From contig NC_084592.1 in NCBI RefSeq assembly GCF_033807715.1, positions 26,697,501 through 26,761,500 of the forward strand: a DNA stretch of 64,000 nt, written 5' to 3'. This DNA is from Cololabis saira (taxonomy: Eukaryota > Chordata > Actinopteri > Beloniformes > Belonidae). The position numbers and the translations under genes were made by a program. Of the stretch, positions 57,690-64,000 are shown in pieces. Within the stretch, counting starts at the first letter, position 1. Every line of letters starts with the position of its first letter. The notes under the pieces were generated by a model. The model did not search any database. It saw only the letters and a list, made by a program, of their open reading frames with translations, and was not told the origin of the DNA.

Positions 57690-57961
57690 CATTATTGCCT
57701 AACAGCAAGAAGGTTCCTGGTTTGCCTCCCGGCAGGAGTCTTGTTTGGAGTTTGCATGTTTTCCCTGTGTACTCAGGCTTCCTCCCACAGTCCAAAAACA
57801 TGTGTATTAGGTCAATTGGTAATTGTAAATTCTCCATAGGAGTGAGTGCTCTTTGTGTTCTGGGCTGGCAACCCGTCCAGATTGTACCCCTACTTTTCAC
57901 CCAAAGTGAGCTGGAGTAGGCTCCAGCAGACCATCGGTGCCCAGAATTGAAATAAGCAGGT
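57690..57961 (+). repeat. interspersed repeat, copy B
   Basis: Counterpart of 53640-53955. It is shorter because a 19-base block (about 53840-53858 in A) is absent. Confidence 0.6.
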
Positions 57962-59264
57962 TTAGATAAGGGATGGATATCTGACTACAGTCCAAGCTGA
58001 CAGTACTGAAACAGAGCAGAACGGCTGAGTGACAGATGCAAAGCGCTCAACAGATCAGAACTGTGTTGCATTTCAACAGATGTCCTATTTTTCAAGAGAA
58101 CGATTAGAAATCATTCATCCACGTGATTATCATATTAAACGTACTTGGAGAGAAAAAAACTACTCAATGGGAGGAGGCTGGTGAAGCCATGGTAATTAAA
58201 CTTTGATTGGGCTTGAAAAGTTTCCAGATAATCGTTGTGCAGCTCAGGCGGAGAGAGCAATGATTTACCAACACTTTGTACAGTACGAGTTGGGTGCTGT
58301 TGACCTTAATGGGGAATGTCGGCCAGCAGCGGATGGAAAAATTCAAAGATCTCATCCGTCCCATCAACATGCAGCTCTGGATTGTCAGACTGGGGAGGTG
58401 GTTCTTCTTAAGGTCTTAGATCTTGAATATCTTTATGATCCCTGAGGAGCAGTTAATTGCACAGTTGATCGACATACCAAGCTCCATCTCTCACGGGAGC
58501 AGTTTGCTGCTTAGTTTGATTGATTAAACCATAACAAAGACCCAGGCATTTAGTATGGCGGGTTGTTCAAGAGACATAGTGACAGAAGTTGTACAAGACC
58601 TTCCTGGATTACGATGATATGGATTAGTGGCTAGTGTCATCTTCTGAATCCTGTGGACACCTCTTGAAAAAGGATGAGCTTCTCTTTTAGTTTAGTGTCT
58701 GGTGGATGTAAACAAGTCTCAAAAAAAGGCTGTAGGAAATTATGTCAGCGGATAAAAAGGTGAAAGATAAAGTCTTCAGATGTGCTATGCCTCCCCTTCT
58801 TCCTCACCGCTGTCTGTCTCGGTGTCCAGACCTGGCTCCTTGCAGAAGGATCCAGCGATGCATGTTGTCATTACCATCACTGGGGCTTCTGCTCCATTTT
58901 AAGGGGAAAGAACACTTCTTAATCTTCTTGGTAAACTCTATGCAGGGGTGATGGAGAAGCGAGTCCAGTTGAAAGTAAAAAGATTCAGGTGAAACAGTGT
59001 GGGCTCTGTCCTGGCTGTGGAAAGCCGGACGAGCTCTGAGTAAAGAGATACTCAGCAGCAGCTCCAAACCTCAGTTGGGGAGCGTTGCAATACCCCGTCT
59101 GGTTTTGGGGTGAGATACTGCCTTGAGTGGAGGAGCTTAAGGATCTTTGGGGAAGAACTGAGTTGGATTTTAACTGTCAGATCAGTGTGGCATCTGCAGG
59201 AATACAGACTACTCTGTACCATTGTGTTGTCTTGAGAAAAGAGCTGAGCTAAAAGCCAAGGCTC
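57962..59264. other. intergenic, nothing clearly recognised
   Basis: No exon fits. Short open frames at 58203-58445 and 58742-58951 have no familiar motif, and the composition resembles old repeat debris. Confidence 0.4.
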
Positions 59265-59690
59265 TCTCGTTACCAGTCAATCTATGTTGCTAGTGGGTTG
59301 GGACGAAAAGAATGAGAGCCCGGGTACAAGTGACCAAAATTAGTTTGCTCAACAGCGTGGTTGGAATTTTTGTTAAAGATAGGATGAGAAGAGATGGAGT
59401 AGAGTTGCTGCTTCTCCATATCGAGAGGAGCCAGTTGCGTTTGTTCTGACATCTGTTTTAGGATGCTTCTATGACGTTTCCATAGGGAGGTGTTACTGGT
59501 ATATCCAACTGGGCCACCCCCCCTGACGTGCTAGAACTATTACATTTGTAAGGTAGCCTGGGAACGCTTCTGAATCCCTCTCAGTATTGCTGGGGGAGGC
59601 AGCCAAAGAAAGGGAGGACCGGGCTCAGGCTGCTGCCTGTGACCCAAACTCACACAAACAAGAGCTGAAAGATGGGTGGATGGAAGTTTG
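59265..59690 (+). mobile_element. decayed RTE-type LINE C-terminal fragment
   Basis: The sequence follows the same order as the fragment at 4605: ACCAGTCAATCTATGTTGC, then GGATGAGAAGAGATGGAGTAG, TTTCCATAGGGAGGTGTTAC and AGCCTGGGAACGC. It ends near a GATGGGTGGATGG tail. Every frame is broken. Confidence 0.55.
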
Positions 59691-59744
59691 ACTGATTCCA
59701 CATGAGAAAAAATGAATTAGTTATGTAGGAAAATATAATATAAT

Positions 59745-59905
59745 AATGGGGAGTGGTAGTCTAGTGGCTACAGAGGTTGACTTGGGTCTGGAGAACCCAG
59801 GTTCAAGCAAGGCTGTTAACCCTAATTGCTCCCTGGGCAAAATGGTGTGTTTGTTCTCTCAAATGTAGGTTGATTTGGATAAAAGCATCTGTTAAATGAC
59901 AGTAG
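59745..59905 (+). mobile_element. tRNA-derived SINE
   Basis: The head has pol III promoter boxes: A-box-like TGGTAGTCTAGTGG and B-box-like GGTTCAAGC, spaced as in a tRNA. The body contains TGCTCCCTGGGCAAAATGG, and the tail TTTGGATAAAAGCATCTG with TTAAATGAC is the conserved 3' module of fish SINEs. Confidence 0.65.
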
Positions 59906-60534
59906 CAAAATTGGGAACATCACCCTTCTGACTGTTACTCCAATGAGCTAGATCAGAATGTGACTGAACCTTTTTAGCTTTCTTATGAAAATTATCTATA
60001 CTCTTCATAAAAACCTAATACACACATACAAGGAAAGTTCATATGCAAACAAAAAGGAAACAACTTTATCCAAAATGCAACAAGTTACACAACCTTTTGT
60101 TCTTAGATTAATTTCATATGCAACGTTTCTGTTAAATAAATACAGTGTTTCTATTGCAAATGCTGCCAGTGAAGTATACATTCAGAGTACAATCATTTTC
60201 CCACTTCAGAGGACCTGCATAAAACCTGCTGATGACCCCGCAACAGTCAGGGAAACTATCTGGGAATAGAGCCAGTCTTTGGAGACCAAATAGGCCCAAG
60301 AAACACGTGAAAACATTTCCAAACCATCTCACAACATCAACATGGTGAGAATATTACCCACAACATACCAGATACAAACAACAGAAGCTAAACTGTAACT
60401 AAAATAATACCCTTTTTGATGCAGTCTGTGTACGAGGAATGAAAATTATACATCAACCAATAACATATACTATAAACACCAAATTACACATATTCAGATT
60501 ATGTATTATTGTTCAAACGGTAAAGTCAAGCTGC

Positions 60535-60607
60535 TCACGCACACACACACACACACGCGAACGCACGCGCACGCACGCGCACGCACGCACGCACACACAC
60601 ACACACT
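60535..60607. repeat. (CA)n / (CGCA)n microsatellite
   Basis: A CA array with an inner ACGCACGC-type segment, in the 3' flank or 3' UTR of GLS. Confidence 0.9.
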
Positions 60608-60777
60608 ATATTGAGATATAAGCTAGGAACACAAAGCAAAGCAAACTAGGCTGAATAGAGTAACTAACTAACTGGTCACGTGTTTCAGAAGCCTGAGCAT
60701 CAGTGTAATGTATGTTGCTATTTAAGCACAGAAGTCCTCTGCGGAAGCCTAAACGTTTGTAGATGTGCGGTGCAGGG

Positions 60778-61702
60778 CTACAGCAGGCTGTCCAGGCTCT
60801 TCTCTGTGCTCTCTTTGTCATTGGGAACAGCAGGCGGGCTGTAGCTTTCAAGCCAGTGCTGCAGCAGTGTGACGACATCGTGGTGGCCGAAGTGCATGGC
60901 TTCATCCATCGGTGTGTTTCCCCATCTGAGAAGGTCGACAAAGACACTGACTTAATGAAAAAATGCATTATACGGTAACAGCAAGCGTCACCCCGACAGA
61001 TGCACGCTCTTAGACAGACCATGTGATGACCCGGACCCACCTGTCTTTGGGTATTGGGTTCACCTTGCAGGCCTCCAGCAGGAAGCGCACCACCTCTATG
61101 TGTCCTGAAAACAGCGCAGGTGTTATGATCAGTATGCATCAACACAGATTTACTGGTAGACTTCAGACCCGACTTTACCTTCAGCTGCTGCCACATGAAG
61201 GGCCGTTCTAGAGTCGTAGTCCCTCTGCTCCATGTCCATGGATGACAGCGCAAACCTACACATACAAGAGTTGTGTGAGTAACTTTGTATGATATATATG
61301 ATATATAAGGTTGGGTTTGTGCAAAATGAAACATAATATGCTTTCAGATACTTTGCAAGTAGTGATGATTAATAGCACTTATAACCCTTTTGTGCATTTA
61401 AAGGACATTTGAAAGTTCATCTAGCATGCTACTTGAAGTCATCAAAGTGCAATGCTTCCTCATTCAAATTAGATCTGTGAGGAAAAGTGTCTTATTTCAG
61501 CCTCACATATCTATCCTTATGAATATTACTTTGAACGTGGACGTTTTTGTGTTAGAAATGAGTCCTCTGCGCGGCGGAGGTGCAGCGAGCCCAAATGCAT
61601 TGTTAGTTGTAAATGTTGTGTGCAAGTGTGTTCAGGTCACCTCCTCAAGGCAGAGACGTCTCCTGTGAAGGCTGCAAACAGCAGATTGATGACAGATTTG
61701 AC
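60778..61702 (-). CDS. gls: glutaminase GLS, last four coding exons (KGA C-terminus), incomplete
   Basis: Mitochondrial kidney-type glutaminase, which hydrolyses glutamine to glutamate and ammonia. Four exons join in phase: 61641-61702 ([20 protein letters not shown]), 61179-61255 ([19 protein letters not shown] then HVAAAE), 61041-61104 ([20 protein letters not shown]) and 60778-60925 ([18 protein letters not shown] to KSLDSLL and TAG at 60778-60780). This is the C-terminal ankyrin-repeat region of the long KGA isoform; human ends NLDGLL. The catalytic domain is encoded beyond 64000. It is convergent with the STAT1-like gene, as GLS is with STAT1 in human. Whether this is the fish glsa or glsb paralogue cannot be told here. 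Confidence 0.94.
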
Positions 61703-62234
61703 CTGTGCACAAAGTGGAAAAAGAACATTTGCAGAGGGACCTCAGCGTCAGCTGTCTGTCACCACGGCTAGACGAGGCACCGTCAAATTCTGTTGCCACT
61801 GGTGACTACTAAAGCATAATACAACTAATACTACACCTCTCACTTCTCTGCAGCTGAGGGAAGTTCTTACATTCAAAAAGCTCTCTGATAAACACACAAA
61901 CCTATTGTTGAACACCCTTTGACCAAAATTTACCATCTAAAAGAAGATGTTCATTTCCATACGAATAACCATCGAAAATGTGGAAAGTTTGGAGTGAACT
62001 TACTGACAAGCAATTTATCGGCATTTCTTCATAATTTTCCACACCAAGGTACGTCTGCTTTGCTTAAAGGTATTACGATGAAGGACTCTTAATATTTAAA
62101 GTTAAACATTTAAGCAACCACAACTGAGTGGTTTTTATCAATATTGATTTAGTTGCAAAGCCCCGCCCCCACAGCACGACTGTCAGCACGTCCAATTTGC
62201 GGCAAAAGGTGGTTTCCAAAGGAGCTAATAACAC

Positions 62235-62235
<1 letters not shown>

Positions 62236-62314
<79 letters not shown>
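62236..62314. repeat. (AAT)n microsatellite, about 26 units
   Basis: A perfect AAT array. Confidence 0.95.
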
Positions 62315-62316
<2 letters not shown>

Positions 62317-62989
62317 GTTTATGACAATTATTTGACGGACTAATCATTGTGCATTGTGTCATCTTTCCTTCAATCTCAAGATTTGACTTTACTATAACTG
62401 GTTTGATAAAAAAAAACCTCTGGTGGCCTTTAAAGGCTTGGGGATCTTTGAATATGCTAATATGACTCCCACCACTAACATACTGTAACGCAACATGCAG
62501 AATGGTAAACAGTATACAAAATGTGAGGTAGGCTACTGTACAACTGTAAAGACTGTAGGCCCCTAATACAATATGTCATCACAGTGTCACATGACGACTG
62601 AGACTGGCGTCCTGTTATACTGTAGCTTTTCTGATAAAATACTACGTACTAATGACCACTGCTAGTCTTATATGCAGTACATACTGTGCATTATATAGTA
62701 TGCACACTACACAGTATGCAGTTTCAAAAACAGCAACAGTCCTGCCTCTTTTCTGCTCCTCTGTAACACAAACAGAAGTCTGCATGTGCTCATATTAAAC
62801 CTACTAAGAGAGCAGTTATGGACGGTAAACACGTCAGCTCATGAAGGTATGTTACATGTGCAAAGCTGACGCACAGCAAACAAGAAGCAAAGAAACACGC
62901 GCCTTGTTCAACAGGCGTTTGATCTCTTGAGTAATGTCACAGGAAAATCTCATCTTTACTCATCTCCAGTGGCTGCAGGTTATGCAGAG

Positions 62990-63374
62990 AGCTCCAGGGA
63001 CAACTAACAGTCCCCAAAGCTTTTGTCCCCAAAGCTTCCCTGCTTTTTAATTCCAGCTGCTAACCACCATCCCCCACATCCACAGTCCCCCCCGGATTAC
63101 TCTATGCTCCTGTTGGACTGTTTACATCCACTGTCGACACTTTGCACTGACACTTTATACTTTATATTTTTATTCATACCACTACAGTCACTCTGTTGTA
63201 GATTTTTTTGACATTCGTATATTTATATATTTTTTGTACATAAGGAGACATGCCCTGTTCATTTTATTCTATTTTATTTCTTGTTCTAGTTGATATTTTC
63301 AACGTCTTGCTGCTCAGTTGTCTTGCAATTGCCCCTCGGGGATGAATAAAATTTGCTGAATCTGAATCTGAATG
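62990..63374 (+). mobile_element. Rex1/CR1-like LINE 3' end
   Basis: CTTTGCACTGACACTTTATAC, then CAATTGCCCCTCGGGGATG, AATAAAATTTGCTG and a (AATCTG)n tail. This is the standard 3' end of fish Rex1/CR1 LINEs, 5' truncated. Confidence 0.75.
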
Positions 63375-64000
63375 AAACAGTGACGCAAAGTTAAAACATT
63401 TCACCTTCCAGAGACTATGCATCAACAGCTTTATATATTAATTATGCTATCATTTTCCTTTTAGAATTGATAAAGTATTATTAAACAGGATTTTAATTAT
63501 CATACATTTTAATGACACTGTTTCATTTGTCACATCTTGCTACCATTTTATCTCAGGAATTGTTCAGACACTAATAAATGGCGGCCTCTATTTGTGGGTA
63601 AACTGATGACGTCCGTCAGTGGGCTCAGTAAACAGCCTCTTGCTGCTGCAGGGACAAGTGTGCAAAGTTAAAAACAAAGTCCTGACTGCGTGGCATCAGT
63701 GTAAATGTTGTGTATCGACACTGTTTAAGGTTATTTTAATGTCATTTTGCATCCTGATGGTTTGGGATGGAGCTGTTTGATTGTTAGACCTGAATCAGCC
63801 ACGGCGTGAAATACGATGAGGTGGTTTATAAACTTGCAATAGACAAGTACTACAACTGAGGTACTATAAATATTATAATATAAATACCTGTCTTTAAACA
63901 TGAATAAAATTATCAATATTTCTGCAAACATTAAAACTGCAGCTTACAGATGACTTAAACCAAGTTATTATGATCAGAATTACAGCTTTACCTAATAAAC

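Larger units (their letters stand above)
53956..57961 (+). repeat. copy B of the large tandem duplication
   Basis: Copy B starts GGTATATGCCAACAGG and ends, like A, with CAGAATTGAAATAAGCAG. Differences from A: it lacks about 200 bases including nearly all of the STAT first-exon relic, has a shorter GT array, and carries two inserts (about 54600-55000 and 55625-55760). Elsewhere the copies run in parallel with few substitutions, so the event is fairly recent. Confidence 0.95.
61703..64000 (-). other. GLS intron, repeat-bearing
   Basis: No further GLS exon was found in these 2.3 kb. The next upstream exon should encode the end of the glutaminase domain and lies past the window. The region holds an AAT array and a LINE 3' end, listed separately. 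Confidence 0.55.

Noticed and set aside
59745..59820. Functional tRNA gene
   Set aside because: A- and B-box-like words occur, but the cloverleaf stems do not close and a SINE body follows.
60606..61334. 242-codon minus-strand open frame
   Set aside because: It spans GLS introns and reads the GLS exons in the wrong frame (the true frame gives the ankyrin repeats and DSLL stop).

Overview
The window looks like nuclear DNA of a teleost fish, probably a spiny-rayed species. It holds multi-exon vertebrate genes with GT-AG introns, long CA/GT, AT and AAT microsatellites, and remains of fish-typical mobile elements (L2-, Rex1/CR1- and RTE-like LINEs, hAT and Tc1/mariner DNA transposons, TTAA-flanked MITEs, tRNA-derived SINEs). 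Gene names come from reading translated exons against remembered vertebrate proteins. No search or alignment program was run.

Layout: (1) 1362-6750, minus strand: 5' part of WDR75 (10 exons, continuing off the left edge). (2) 6751-9290: intergenic, with a TTAA-flanked MITE and LINE remnants. (3) 9497-33690, plus strand: complete STAT4, 23 coding exons, 738 codons. Its introns are loaded with repeats, including a 3.4-kb repeat complex, a Tc1 element split by an L2 element, and a small retrocopy with poly(A) tail. (4) 36480-48070, plus strand: a second, divergent STAT gene of STAT1 type (23 coding exons, about 749 codons), with a TATA-like promoter and a poly(A) signal. (5) 48840-60000: gene-poor, dominated by a roughly 3.7-4.0-kb tandem duplication (50253-53955 and 53956-57961). 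(6) 60778-61702, minus strand: last four coding exons of glutaminase (GLS, KGA-type C-terminus). The rest of GLS lies beyond the right edge.

The order STAT4 -> STAT1 (head to tail) with GLS convergent on STAT1 is the same as in human 2q32, where WDR75 is also nearby. This supports orthology of the block. STAT4 and STAT1 are latent cytoplasmic transcription factors that are phosphorylated by JAK kinases, dimerise through SH2 domains and drive cytokine and interferon responses.

The most unusual signal is in the duplicated block. Its first copy begins with what reads as the decayed first coding exon of a third STAT gene, which runs into a (GT)n array at the point where the intact STAT1-like exon has a short TG run. 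About 0.5 kb later there is a possible relic of a STAT last exon. The second notable point is that the STAT1-like protein has alanine where STATs keep the DNA-contacting asparagine (STAT1 Asn460), lacks the conserved N-domain tryptophan 37, has a shortened linker and has a non-standard transactivation tail, although the SH2 arginine and activation tyrosine are intact.
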